Assembly (NCBI GenBank): GCA_902512305.1
Contig: CABXIU010000011.1
Location: forward strand, 1 to 52,122
Origin: an uncultured Gammaproteobacteria bacterium
Lineage (GTDB): Bacteria; Pseudomonadota; Gammaproteobacteria; PS1; Pseudothioglobaceae
Reading direction: 5' to 3'
Length of the DNA: 52,122 nt
Shown here: positions 10,261 through 19,037 of the stretch, piece after piece
Numbering within the stretch: position 1 is the first letter of the stretch
Layout of the letters: every line of letters starts with the position of its first letter
The notes under the pieces: model-generated
Seen by the model: only the letters and a program-made list of their open reading frames with translations
What the model was told of the DNA's origin: nothing
The model's database searches: none
Translations under genes and position numbers: made by a program

Positions 10261-11700
10261 ATGAAAGCTGATAGAATGACAGCAGATCAAGTTCTGCAAG
10301 ATATCGCTGATTACGTCATTGATTATAAAATACTATCTGAAGAAGCCTTAAACACTGCCAGAAATTGTTTAATAGATACTATTGGGTGTGGTCTGATGGC
10401 TCTAAAATATCCAAATTGCACTAGACATTTGGGTCCAATAGTTCCAGGGATAACGGTAGAAAACGGTGCTAGAGTTTTTGGCAGGTCTTTTGAGCTTGAC
10501 CCTGTTAAGGCTGCTTGGGATATTGGTGCAATAGTGCGCTGGTTAGATTTTAACGATACCTGGCTTGCTGAAGAGTGGGGCCATCCCTCAGATAATTTAG
10601 GTGCAATTATGGCGCTTAGTGATTATATTTCACGAGTTAATATTTCAAATCATAAATCACCATTAAGTATAAAAGATGTTCTTGAATACATGATTAAAGC
10701 ACATGAAATTCAAGGCATTCTCGCACTTGAGAATAGTTTTAATAAAGTAGGTTTAGATCATGTTTTGCTTGTCAGGGTTGCAAGTACTGCTGTTGCAACA
10801 CACATGCTAGGTGGTAACAGAGATCAAATCATTGCCGCTTTATCTCAAGCCTGGGTTGATGGCTCTTCCCTTCGAACCTATCGTCATGCTCCTAATGCTG
10901 GTTCAAGGAAATCATGGGCTGCTGGTGATGCGACATCTCGCGCCGTTCGCCTAGCAATGATGACGATGGCTGGTGAGATGGCTATGCCTTCTGTTTTAAG
11001 TGCTCCAGAGTGGGGTTTTTATGATGTAAGTTTCAAGGGAAGACAGTTTAGCTTTTCTAAGAAATATGGCTCTTATGTGATGGAAAATATTCTTTTCAAG
11101 ATATCCTTTCCAGCTGAATTCCATGCTCAAACAGCGGTAGAGTGTGCAGTCTTACTTTATCCAGAGATAAAAGACAAGTTAGATGCAATTGATAGGATTG
11201 AGGTTACAACTCATGAGTCAGCACTAAGAATTATAGATAAGACAGGCACCTTAGATAATCCAGCTGACCGAGATCATTGTATGCAGTATATGCTTGCAGT
11301 TGCAATGATTAAAGGGGATTTAGTTGCTGAGTTTTATGAGGATTCCTTTCATCAACAGAATCCATTGATTGATGAGCTTCGTAGCAAGATGATTTTGACT
11401 GAAGATAAAAGATATTCAAAAGACTACTTGGCAGATGATAAGAGATCTATTGCTAATGCATTACAGATTTACTTTAATGATGGGAGTCGAACTCAGAAAG
11501 TAGAAGTAGAATATCCAATTGGACATCGCCATCGTCGCAAAGAGGGTATCCCGTTATTAGAGAAGAAATTTTTTAACAGCCTAAAAAACACTTTTAATAA
11601 TGACCAAGCTAACAGGATTTACTCTTTATGTCTTGATAGTGAGAAAATTAAAAATACACCTGTTAACGAGTTTATGGACTTGTTTGTCATTAAAGATTAG
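10261..11700 (+). CDS. prpD: 2-methylcitrate dehydratase (MmgE/PrpD family)
   Basis: 479-aa MmgE/PrpD-family dehydratase that converts 2-methylcitrate to 2-methyl-cis-aconitate. Family segments are DTIGCGLMALKYPNC, WLDFNDTWLAEEWGHPSDN and SFPAEFHAQTAVE. It begins 3 bp after prpC and ends the island. No prpE or AcnD/PrpF is present, so hydration to methylisocitrate presumably uses a housekeeping aconitase elsewhere. The 3' end overlaps the convergent reductase gene by 11 bp. Confidence 0.9.
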   Translation: MKADRMTADQVLQDIADYVIDYKILSEEALNTARNCLIDTIGCGLMALKYPNCTRHLGPIVPGITVENGARVFGRSFELDPVKAAWDIGAIVRWLDFNDTWLAEEWGHPSDNLGAIMALSDYISRVNISNHKSPLSIKDVLEYMIKAHEIQGILALENSFNKVGLDHVLLVRVASTAVATHMLGGNRDQIIAALSQAWVDGSSLRTYRHAPNAGSRKSWAAGDATSRAVRLAMMTMAGEMAMPSVLSAPEWGFYDVSFKGRQFSFSKKYGSYVMENILFKISFPAEFHAQTAVECAVLLYPEIKDKLDAIDRIEVTTHESALRIIDKTGTLDNPADRDHCMQYMLAVAMIKGDLVAEFYEDSFHQQNPLIDELRSKMILTEDKRYSKDYLADDKRSIANALQIYFNDGSRTQKVEVEYPIGHRHRRKEGIPLLEKKFFNSLKNTFNNDQANRIYSLCLDSEKIKNTPVNEFMDLFVIKD

Positions 11701-12688
11701 AAATGTTATTAACTAAATCGCTATTTACCTGTCTAGGTCCAACATCCTGTCTATTTTTATGACGTCTTTCTCCGGGTAGACGTACCCCTTCTATTTCATT
11801 ATATTTTTTTAGAAAGCTCTCAATTTGCTCTGACGTGTCTTTTCCAGATACTATTTTAGGTGACATAGCTAAGATAAACTGACCGCCCTGAACTGGCCCG
11901 CCATCTCCATTATCACGCTCTTTCGTTTCATATGAGAAAGTTTCACCTACTAGTGGACCTGATAAAAGCTCAATCATAAGTGCTATTACAGAGCCTTTGT
12001 GACCTCCAAATGGAAGTAATATGCCTTTATCAATTTCTGCTGCATCAGTAGTTAACTCACCTGATGGAGAAAGTCCAGTTCCAAGTGGAACAGAGTGTCC
12101 ATCTCGAGCTGCAATCTGAATTTCACCTTTTGCCATAGAAGCTGTAGCCATATCAAAAACGATTGGATTTGTTCCGGGTCGTGGCCATGAAAATGCAATT
12201 GGATTTGTTCCATATAATGCTTTAGTTCCGCCTGAAGGAGCTACAGCAGGAGTGTATGAAACGGATGTCAAGCCAACTAAGCCTTGATCACTAATTGCTT
12301 CAACTTCTGGCCATAATGCGGCAAAGTGATGGCAACGTTGAATAGCAAGTCCAGCAATTCCAAAAGTATTCGCTGCATCAATTAACTTTTCAAGACCATA
12401 CTTATGTGCAAGAGGTGCAAAACCATTTTGAGCGTCACACCTGAATATTGTTGGTGTAACTTCTTCAATTTCTGGCTTTGCAGAGCCATCAACTTTGTTG
12501 CTTTGGAGTGCTTTAATGTATCCCGGTATTCGAAACAGACCATGAGAGACTGAGCCATCTCGCTCTGCATTGGTTACTGTAGTTGCCACTGCATCAGCAT
12601 TTTCTTCATTCGCACCATTATTAATGAGTGCCGTTTTAGCTAGATTGAAAATTTCATCTAGGCTTAGTTCGGTTGTAGTCGAAGTCAT
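11690..12688 (-). CDS. Ldh2/YlbC-family dehydrogenase, probable delta1-pyrroline-2-carboxylate / delta1-piperideine-2-carboxylate reductase
   Basis: 332-aa NAD(P)H-dependent oxidoreductase of the malate/L-lactate dehydrogenase (Ldh2) fold. Typical segments are HGLFRIPGY, HHFAALWPEVE, APSGG, GTNPIAFSWP and PFGGHKGSVIALMIELL. The HHFAALWPEVE sequence, with Ala-Leu-Trp after the histidines, resembles the DpkA/LhpI branch that reduces cyclic imines to proline or pipecolate, in place of malate dehydrogenase. It is divergent from a proline-racemase-superfamily gene 119 bp away; the dehydration product of trans-3-hydroxyproline is a likely substrate. Family is firm, substrate is inferred from context. 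Confidence 0.78.
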   Translation of the reverse strand: MTSTTTELSLDEIFNLAKTALINNGANEENADAVATTVTNAERDGSVSHGLFRIPGYIKALQSNKVDGSAKPEIEEVTPTIFRCDAQNGFAPLAHKYGLEKLIDAANTFGIAGLAIQRCHHFAALWPEVEAISDQGLVGLTSVSYTPAVAPSGGTKALYGTNPIAFSWPRPGTNPIVFDMATASMAKGEIQIAARDGHSVPLGTGLSPSGELTTDAAEIDKGILLPFGGHKGSVIALMIELLSGPLVGETFSYETKERDNGDGGPVQGGQFILAMSPKIVSGKDTSEQIESFLKKYNEIEGVRLPGERRHKNRQDVGPRQVNSDLVNNISNL

Positions 12689-12807
12689 CAGATTAATCCT
12701 TTTGTTCTAAGATTCATTCAGGAAGGTAAATTGCTTAGTATAAGGAATTCAACAGCCAAGTTACAAAAAAATGATAACATGCCCTAAAAAAATAAAGTTT
12801 AACTTGT

Positions 12808-13839
12808 ATGAAAAGTAAAAGATCAATTGAAATCGTCTCTTGTCACGCTGAAGGAGAGGTTGGCAATGTCATTATTGGAGGTGTAGAAGTACCCCCTGGA
12901 AAAACTCTTTGGGAGCAGGCAAGATGGATTCACGAAGATAATACACTTCGTCAGTTTGTTTTAAATGAGCCTAGAGGAGGTGTTTTCAAGCATGTCAATC
13001 TTTTGGTTCCTGCTAAGGATTCAGAAGCAGTTCAAGGCTTTATAGTGATGGAGCCGGAGCACACTCCACCGATGTCGGGCTCGAATTCAATCTGCGTTTC
13101 AACCGTACTTTTGAATACTGGAATAATTCCAATGAATGAACCAATCACTGAATTTATTCTTGAAGCTCCTGGCGGCTTGGTTCCAATCAAAGCTTACTGC
13201 GAAAATGGCAAAGCAAAGAGTATCGAAATTCATAATGTTGCATCATTCGCAGACAAATTGGATGTAAACATAGAGGTTGAGGGTATTGGAACACTGAAGG
13301 TTGATACCGCTTATGGTGGTGATAGCTTTGTCATGGTCAATGCAAAGGAACTTGGCTTTGAAATAAAGCCTGATGAAGCCAGAGATATATCAAATATTGG
13401 TTCAAAAATTACTGCTGCCGCCAATCAACAGTTAGGCTTCAATCATCCAACAAATAATGACTGGAGTCATATATCATTTTGTGAATTTGCTCTTCCAATA
13501 TTTGAAGAGGATGGAGTTAAAGTAAGTAAGAATACTGTTGTTATTGATCCTGGAAAACTTGATCGTTCTCCTTGTGGTACTGGTTGTTCCGCAAGAATGG
13601 CTGTCCTTCATGCAAAAGGAGAGTTAAAAAAAGGAGACCGTATGATTGGCCGTTCCATTCTAAATTCTAGATTTGATTGTGAAATAGTTAAAGAGACACG
13701 AATTGGTAATCACAAAGCAATAATCCCTTCAATCAAGGGAAGGGCATGGATTACTGGAACTTATCAACTGGAGCTTGATGCAGATGATCCTTTTCCTGAT
13801 GGATATCGACTGAGTGATACATGGCCAATAAAACAATAA
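12808..13839 (+). CDS. Proline racemase superfamily enzyme, probable trans-3-hydroxy-L-proline dehydratase
   Basis: 343-aa member of the proline racemase/4-hydroxyproline epimerase superfamily. The first catalytic position, Cys in racemases (MCGH), is Ser90 here (MSGSN), whereas the second cysteine, Cys256 in [11 protein letters not shown], is kept. A Ser/Cys pair is known from superfamily members that dehydrate trans-3-hydroxy-L-proline (some also epimerise 4-hydroxyproline); true racemases have Cys/Cys. The divergent imine reductase next door would turn the pyrroline product into proline. A true racemase is unlikely; which hydroxyproline is used cannot be settled from the sequence. Confidence 0.78.
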   Translation: MKSKRSIEIVSCHAEGEVGNVIIGGVEVPPGKTLWEQARWIHEDNTLRQFVLNEPRGGVFKHVNLLVPAKDSEAVQGFIVMEPEHTPPMSGSNSICVSTVLLNTGIIPMNEPITEFILEAPGGLVPIKAYCENGKAKSIEIHNVASFADKLDVNIEVEGIGTLKVDTAYGGDSFVMVNAKELGFEIKPDEARDISNIGSKITAAANQQLGFNHPTNNDWSHISFCEFALPIFEEDGVKVSKNTVVIDPGKLDRSPCGTGCSARMAVLHAKGELKKGDRMIGRSILNSRFDCEIVKETRIGNHKAIIPSIKGRAWITGTYQLELDADDPFPDGYRLSDTWPIKQ

Positions 13840-13923
13840 ATATTAGAATCTATTTATTTAGATTTGTCTAGAAAATAGTGTAAAAAATAAATTTTTGTAT
13901 TAAATAATTATAAAGGAGCATCA

Positions 13924-15078
13924 ATGACAAAGATTCATTGGCTAGGAACTGGACTCTCTGCAATTCCAGGTTTAAAAATGCTGATCGAGAATGGACATAC
14001 AGTTGTTGTATATAACCGAACAGTTGACAAGGCAATTGACGCTTTGTCTGGAGTAAATGGAGATTATCAAGTGGTTCCATTTTCACTCGAAGCACTTGAG
14101 CAATATACTAATGCTGGCGATATGGTTGTTTCAATGCTTCCAGGTAATTTTCATGTTCCAGTTGCAGAGCTCTGTATATCACTGAATGCTCATTTTGTAT
14201 CAAGTTCATATATTTCAGACGAGATGAGAATTTTGAATGATGCTGCAAATGAGAAAAATTTATGCCTTGTTAATGAGGTCGGGTTAGACCCTGGAATTGA
14301 TCATAGCATGTCACATGCCTTGGTTGAGGATTACAAAAAATCAAGTGTCTTTTCAGCTCAGAATAACCATTCTTTTTTGAGTTATTGTGGTGGCTTGAGT
14401 GATATACCAAATGACTTTTGCTACAAGTTTAGCTGGTCTCCACTCGGCGTTTTAAAAGCCTTGATGTCAACCTCTGTGAGTATCCGTAATGGTGAAGTTT
14501 ATACTGTAACAAAGCCATGGGAGTCTGTAGAGCTTTATCCTCTCCCGATGCCATGGGGTGAAGATGAGTTTGAAGTTTATCCCAACCGAGATTCTCTTCC
14601 ATTTATAGAGCAATACCAAATGGATGATGGGTTAAAGATTAATCAATTTGTAAGAGGAACTCTCAGATATAAAGGTTGGAAAAATGCATGGAGAGAAATT
14701 TTTTCTGAAGTAGACTCGCTTGATCCCTCTTTAGCAGAAGATCGTTTGAAGGAAATTAGTGATGATTTATGGAGCAAATATTCATATAAAGATGATGAAG
14801 TTGATCGAGTCATCCTAACAGTTGAGCTAAAGGTTGAAAATGAATCAGAGGTTGTCTGGCACAAACAATTCTTAATGGACACCCTTGGAAATGATAAAGG
14901 TAGTGCAATGGCTCAATTAGTGTCATGCTCTGTTGCTCTCGCGGTTGAAGCGGTTATTAATGAAGAGATTCCACCTGGAGTGTCAGCAGCCCCCCATCAG
15001 AATGAATTAGTTAATCGTTGGTTAAAGCAGGCTGAAGAAATCAGTGACCACTTTATCTTAATCGATCATTTGAATTAA
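13924..15078 (+). CDS. Saccharopine dehydrogenase-like protein
   Basis: 384-aa protein with an N-terminal NAD(P) Rossmann motif (HWLGTGLSAIPGLKML, then VVVYNRTVDKA) and a saccharopine-dehydrogenase C-terminal domain containing NEVGLDPGIDHSMSHAL. An AAGGAG site precedes ATG 13924. It is 85 bp after the proline-racemase-like gene and 7 bp before a DAO-family oxidase, suggesting a three-gene unit. Family members interconvert saccharopine, glutamate and aminoadipate semialdehyde or related compounds; a role in lysine or cyclic imino-acid degradation is possible but not shown. Confidence 0.72.
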   Translation: MTKIHWLGTGLSAIPGLKMLIENGHTVVVYNRTVDKAIDALSGVNGDYQVVPFSLEALEQYTNAGDMVVSMLPGNFHVPVAELCISLNAHFVSSSYISDEMRILNDAANEKNLCLVNEVGLDPGIDHSMSHALVEDYKKSSVFSAQNNHSFLSYCGGLSDIPNDFCYKFSWSPLGVLKALMSTSVSIRNGEVYTVTKPWESVELYPLPMPWGEDEFEVYPNRDSLPFIEQYQMDDGLKINQFVRGTLRYKGWKNAWREIFSEVDSLDPSLAEDRLKEISDDLWSKYSYKDDEVDRVILTVELKVENESEVVWHKQFLMDTLGNDKGSAMAQLVSCSVALAVEAVINEEIPPGVSAAPHQNELVNRWLKQAEEISDHFILIDHLN

Positions 15079-15085
15079 TCATTTT

Positions 15086-16399
15086 GTGAGCCAGGATAAT
15101 CTTAACTTTGATCATGAAACCAAGGGCTGGGTAGACCTGATACCCCACAGGAAACCTCAGCCAATTTTAAACTCTAATCTAGATACGAGATGGCTTGTCA
15201 TTGGTGCTGGATTTACAGGACTTTCCTGTGCAAGAAGGCTCGCAGAGCTTAACCCTAATGAAAAGATTGTCTTGCTTGAGGCTAGAGAAGTCGGGCAGAG
15301 TGCATCCGGAAGAAATTCAGGATATGCAGTCGCACATAGCCACTTTTCTGGTGGGTATCAAAAGGATCAGCTCAATCAATATAAAAGGATTGACCGCATT
15401 AATCAGGCAGGTCTTGACTCCCTCAAATCAATAATAAATGAAAGCCAGATTAATTGCGACTTTAAGGAGTCAGGAATTTATCATATGGCTGCCGATAAAA
15501 GCTCATCTGAAGAATGTGAATATTTTGTTGACTATCTTCAAAAAAGGCAGATTGAGCACAGACCACTTTCACAAGATCAAATTAATTTAGAACTCGGCAC
15601 GAATTGGTATCGAAAAGGAGTAAAGGTTAAAGATGGTGCTCTAGTTCAACCTGCTAAATTAGTTTTTGGTCTTGCTGATACCCTTCCAAGTAATGTTAAG
15701 CTCTATGAGAACTCTCCAGTATTAGCAATGGAAATAGGAAAAATCAATACGGTGAGACTTCCAAATTCAACGATTAAAGCTGAAAACGTTATCATGGCCT
15801 GTAACTATGAGCCTATAGCTAATGGCAAACAAAAACAAAGAGTGGTTGGCGTTACGCTCTCAGGGAGTATTACGAGAGTGCTGATTCAGGAAGAAGTTGA
15901 AATGCTTGGTAGTGAATCTTCATGGGGTATTCTATCTCTTCATAGCGGCGGAGCAACGGTAAGACTTACAGAAGACAAAAGAATTTCAATCAGGAATACT
16001 GCAGAATACAATAATCAACGCTTACTCAGTGATGGACAACTTAAAGAAAGACAAAAGGTTCATCGACAGGCATTCGATAATAGATTTCCAGGGTTAAGTC
16101 ATGTAGGGTTTGAGCACTTATATTCTGGCGTTGAAGGCGTCTCAGCCAACAAAACAAATGTCTTTAAAAAGTTGTCATCGAATCTATATTTTGCTGGTTG
16201 CTACAATGGCTCTGGTATTACAAAAGGGACTGCTTTTGGTATAGGCGTGGCAAATTTTGCAAGCGGTAATGATGACGAATTAGTAACCGATTGTCTTGGA
16301 ATTGAGAAGGCTAAATGGCTTCCACCCAGACCTTTCTTGGATATAGGGGCATGGTATATCACTAAACAAAGGTTTAAAGGGGTTGGGAAAGATTACTAA
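15086..16399 (+). CDS. FAD-dependent oxidoreductase, DAO family (PuuB/glycine-oxidase-like)
   Basis: 437-aa flavoprotein with a dinucleotide-binding motif near residue 37 (VIGAGFTGLSCARRL), the family segment SASGRNSGYAVAHSH, and a C-terminal FAD contact (YFAGCYNGSGITKGTAFG). It oxidises an amine or amino acid, with the product and partner unknown. The likely start is GTG 15086, 7 bp after the preceding stop and without a clear Shine-Dalgarno sequence, which fits translational coupling. It ends 11 bp before the convergent second DAO-family gene. Confidence 0.75.
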   Translation: MSQDNLNFDHETKGWVDLIPHRKPQPILNSNLDTRWLVIGAGFTGLSCARRLAELNPNEKIVLLEAREVGQSASGRNSGYAVAHSHFSGGYQKDQLNQYKRIDRINQAGLDSLKSIINESQINCDFKESGIYHMAADKSSSEECEYFVDYLQKRQIEHRPLSQDQINLELGTNWYRKGVKVKDGALVQPAKLVFGLADTLPSNVKLYENSPVLAMEIGKINTVRLPNSTIKAENVIMACNYEPIANGKQKQRVVGVTLSGSITRVLIQEEVEMLGSESSWGILSLHSGGATVRLTEDKRISIRNTAEYNNQRLLSDGQLKERQKVHRQAFDNRFPGLSHVGFEHLYSGVEGVSANKTNVFKKLSSNLYFAGCYNGSGITKGTAFGIGVANFASGNDDELVTDCLGIEKAKWLPPRPFLDIGAWYITKQRFKGVGKDY

Positions 16400-16410
16400 T
16401 AAGATAATCT

Positions 16411-17664
16411 TTAAATTAGATGATTAAGTTTTGCTCCAAACTCAATTAAACTTCCTTTTAATTTTCCAAGTCTCTCATTGTTGTTGCTGGTTGGTTTGAT
16501 AGGAAGAGAGTCTTCATTGTCATTCAAAAAAGTCTCAACTATAGATTTACCAAAATAAGTGCCAGGACCTATTCCTCTCCCCGAATATCCAAAAATTGAA
16601 TACGCGTTGTGACCAATACGATAAATTTTTGGAATATGGTCATCAGTCATTGCAATTTGACCACCCCAGAAATAGTCAAAGGAGATATTATTTAGTGAAG
16701 GAAATAAAGTCTGAGCTTTTCTTGTTGCCCAATTTGAGTGAATTTTAGAAATATTTGAACCTAGGTTTCCAATTCCCCCAATAATGAAGCGATTATCACT
16801 ATCCAATCGAAAAGATGACATAACAGTGGCCGTATCCCAGCACCCTTCATTATTTGGCAAAATACCATCTAAAACGTGACTTGAGAGTGGTTTAGTTGCT
16901 GCTTGAAAATAATAAACAGGCGTGTATTTTGATGAGTCAACGCCTTTGATAGTTTGTTGATAGGCATTTGTTGCAAGCAAAAGCATCTTTGATTGAATAG
17001 ATCCGCTTTCCGTTCGAATTGTCCAAAGTTTATTCTTGTAATCTATTTTTTTTGCTAGAGATGACTCAAAAATATTTGCACCTTTAGATTGTGCTGCTTT
17101 TGCTAGTCCTCGGCAATAACTCAGTGGATTAATTGTGCCGGCTCTTTTGTTGAGTAGGGCGCCATAAAATTTAGATGATCCAATTCTTTTTTCTGCTTCT
17201 TCTCGATCTAGTAGCTCTAATTCAGCTCCACGCTCAGTGAGCTGTTGGTATCGATTTTGTATATCATCTAATCCCTTATGTGAATGAGCACAATGAAGCG
17301 TACCTGAGCGATTCGCATTGCAGTCTATTTTGTATTTGTCTATCAGTTTAAATACTAAATCTGGTGCAGAAGACAATGACTTATTTAGCTTAATGCCGGC
17401 ATTTTTTCCAAGTATATGCTCAACTTTTTTTGGAGGCAGCCATAAGCCTGAGTTGACTAGGCCAACGTTACGACCTGAGCCACCAAAACCAATTTTTTTG
17501 TCAATGAGTGTGACTGAAAGTCCATTTTCAGCAGCAGTTAGAGCTGCTGAGCAGCCTGTATATCCACCTCCAATAATTGCTAGATCTGAAACAACTGAGT
17601 CTTTTAGTGACTCAAAGCTTATATTTTCTTTTGAATTTTTCTGCCAAAGGTTGATTTGTCGCAT
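16411..17664 (-). CDS. FAD-dependent oxidoreductase, DAO family (possible L-pipecolate/amino-acid oxidase)
   Basis: 417-aa flavoprotein with DLAIIGGGYTGCSAAL at the N-terminus, GFGGSGRNVGLVNSG, and the C-terminal FAD loop YSIFGYSGRGIGPGTYFG. It belongs to the same superfamily as the convergent gene but is clearly a different paralogue. Such oxidases act on imino acids (pipecolate, proline), gamma-glutamylputrescine or sarcosine. With an imine reductase and a saccharopine-dehydrogenase homologue nearby, an imino-acid substrate is plausible. Substrate is not readable from the sequence. Confidence 0.72.
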   Translation of the reverse strand: MRQINLWQKNSKENISFESLKDSVVSDLAIIGGGYTGCSAALTAAENGLSVTLIDKKIGFGGSGRNVGLVNSGLWLPPKKVEHILGKNAGIKLNKSLSSAPDLVFKLIDKYKIDCNANRSGTLHCAHSHKGLDDIQNRYQQLTERGAELELLDREEAEKRIGSSKFYGALLNKRAGTINPLSYCRGLAKAAQSKGANIFESSLAKKIDYKNKLWTIRTESGSIQSKMLLLATNAYQQTIKGVDSSKYTPVYYFQAATKPLSSHVLDGILPNNEGCWDTATVMSSFRLDSDNRFIIGGIGNLGSNISKIHSNWATRKAQTLFPSLNNISFDYFWGGQIAMTDDHIPKIYRIGHNAYSIFGYSGRGIGPGTYFGKSIVETFLNDNEDSLPIKPTSNNNERLGKLKGSLIEFGAKLNHLI

Positions 17665-17702
17665 TAATAATTAACTATTTATTTGATTCAATATAATAAA
17701 TA

Positions 17703-17728
17703 AAAAAGACGCCCTAGAGCGTCTTTTT
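17703..17728 (-). terminator. Bidirectional-looking intrinsic terminator
   Basis: GACGC (17708-17712) pairs with GCGTC (17719-17723) around a 6-nt loop, flanked by five A on the left and five T on the right that extend the stem and give a U tract on either strand. It lies between the stop of the SnoaL-like gene (17747, minus strand), which it would terminate, and the start of the next minus-strand gene (17664). Confidence 0.78.
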
Positions 17729-17746
17729 ATTAGATAGTATTATTAA

Positions 17747-18076
17747 TTATGGAAGAAGCGTTGCTCCTGTCTCCATGCGTATTACTTTTCCATCTTGAAT
17801 TTGATGAAATGCAAGAACTGCCTCTCTAGTTCCATCAGGAAAGCTCATAACGCCATGGGTAACCATGGCTTCGTCATTTTCATAAAGGCATCGTGACTCA
17901 TGTGTAACAAAATCATCACTATTCATCATAAAAGAGAACATTTCCATAGCTTGGTCTTTACTCATGCTTGAATTATCTAGGTGCATAATAAATTCATAGT
18001 CATCATGAAGAGTTGCTGCATAAGCCTCCATATCGTTATTTTCTCTTGCTGCTTCTTGAGTCTTGTATATTGACAT
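17747..18076 (-). CDS. SnoaL/NTF2-like domain protein
   Basis: 109-aa single-domain protein with the pattern of the NTF2-like (SnoaL) alpha+beta barrel: an N-terminal helix, then LHDDYEFIMHLDNSSMSKDQAMEMF, and a final beta-sheet ending AFHQIQDGKVIRMETGATLLP. Members include small isomerases, hydrolases and ligand-binding proteins. Translation starts after a TAGGAGC ribosome site. No catalytic residue can be assigned with confidence, and it is a stand-alone unit with its own terminator. Confidence 0.65.
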   Translation of the reverse strand: MSIYKTQEAARENNDMEAYAATLHDDYEFIMHLDNSSMSKDQAMEMFSFMMNSDDFVTHESRCLYENDEAMVTHGVMSFPDGTREAVLAFHQIQDGKVIRMETGATLLP

Positions 18077-18227
18077 TGTTAGCTCCTAAAATTAATTAAA
18101 TAGTTTAATTACTATTAAACATCTATAAGTATACTAATTTTCCAGCAAGTAGTTTATATATCATAAGAGGAATATCCTGAAAATTATTAGGGGAAAAGTT
18201 CAAAAATGGAATCAAAGAGTTGGCTAG

Positions 18228-18695
18228 CTAAATCTTAACCTTGAAGCATTCATAGGGTTTTCCTGAGGATGGCTGAAGATTAATATAATCATCAGCTAAA
18301 ACAACTATTTCCTCAGAATTTTTCTCGTTGAGTGTAAATTGATCTTGCAGGCTAAAGTATTCTTCAAGCCAGGGATGGTTCCTATTAGTGACTTTAATAG
18401 AGTCAATCATACTCACCAAATTTTGATTATCAATCTCCCAAACTCCAGATCCAAGAGCACTATAGTAAACTTTAACTTTATTGTCTTCGATAGGAAAGTC
18501 TACTATGAGCTCCCCAAAACTATTCCAGGTTCCATCTTTTTTGTATCTGATCATTTCAAAGGCTGAGTAGCCAGGCCATACATCTTTACAAATCCAATTA
18601 CCGAGTATTTCTTTCTCATAAAAATGTGGCGACATCGCTGCAGATGCTGAGAAACTAATAAATAACCCTATGATTAAAGTATTAATAAATTTCAT
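18228..18695 (-). CDS. Secreted hypothetical protein
   Basis: About 155 aa with an N-terminal signal peptide (MKFINTLIIGLFISFSASAA, likely cleavage after SASA). ATG 18695 is preferred over an upstream in-frame start at 18719 because the signal peptide then begins properly. The mature part is beta-rich (GNWICKDVWPGY, GVWEIDNQNLVSMID) and resembles lipocalin-like proteins in which a GxW pattern is followed by alternating strands, but I cannot name a family. Two cysteines (in NWICKD and PYECFK) could form a disulfide. Probably periplasmic. Confidence 0.6.
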   Translation of the reverse strand: MKFINTLIIGLFISFSASAAMSPHFYEKEILGNWICKDVWPGYSAFEMIRYKKDGTWNSFGELIVDFPIEDNKVKVYYSALGSGVWEIDNQNLVSMIDSIKVTNRNHPWLEEYFSLQDQFTLNEKNSEEIVVLADDYINLQPSSGKPYECFKVKI

Positions 18696-18756
18696 AAGTA
18701 TAGTGTAAATTAAGTTCAAGGTATATGCATGAAGTATTCATGAATTTTAAGCGAAT

Positions 18757-18969
18757 TTAATGTCTTTTATTAAGGTCATTAGCCATTTCAATAATTTTTT
18801 TGCTAACAGTTTTTTTGAATAAGAATGGTAATATTGCGTGGACAAATGCAATAACAAATAATCTAAAAAGCTTGTAACTCATTTTTAAAGCAAATATTAG
18901 GTGTTGAAGGTATGATTCATTAACTGAGTTGGGGTGCTTAGTAAATATATTTGGCATTGTATTATTCAA
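18757..18969 (-). CDS. Small membrane protein, DUF6356-like
   Basis: 70-aa protein with the pattern F-T-K-H-P-x-S-V-x-E-x-Y-x-x-H-L, a hydrophobic segment (LFRLFVIAFVHAILPFLF) and a positively charged tail. This matches my recollection of the DUF6356 family of small single-span membrane proteins in marine Proteobacteria. Function is unknown. It is 61 bp upstream (on the minus strand) of the secreted hypothetical gene. Confidence 0.6.
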   Translation of the reverse strand: MNNTMPNIFTKHPNSVNESYLQHLIFALKMSYKLFRLFVIAFVHAILPFLFKKTVSKKIIEMANDLNKRH

Positions 18970-19037
18970 TGAAATATTTTATGGATAATCCCAGTATATA
19001 CACATAGAATATACATGGTTATTAATTTTTTAATTTT

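Noticed and set aside
13847-13864. Weak hairpin AATCTA/TAGATT after the proline-racemase-like gene
   Set aside because: Six AT-rich pairs and no clean T tract; not enough for a terminator call.
18093-18116. AT-only inverted repeats (TAATTAAA-TAG-TTTAATTA) upstream of the SnoaL-like gene
   Set aside because: In AT-rich intergenic sequence such palindromes are expected by chance, and no further copies or known motif support an operator.
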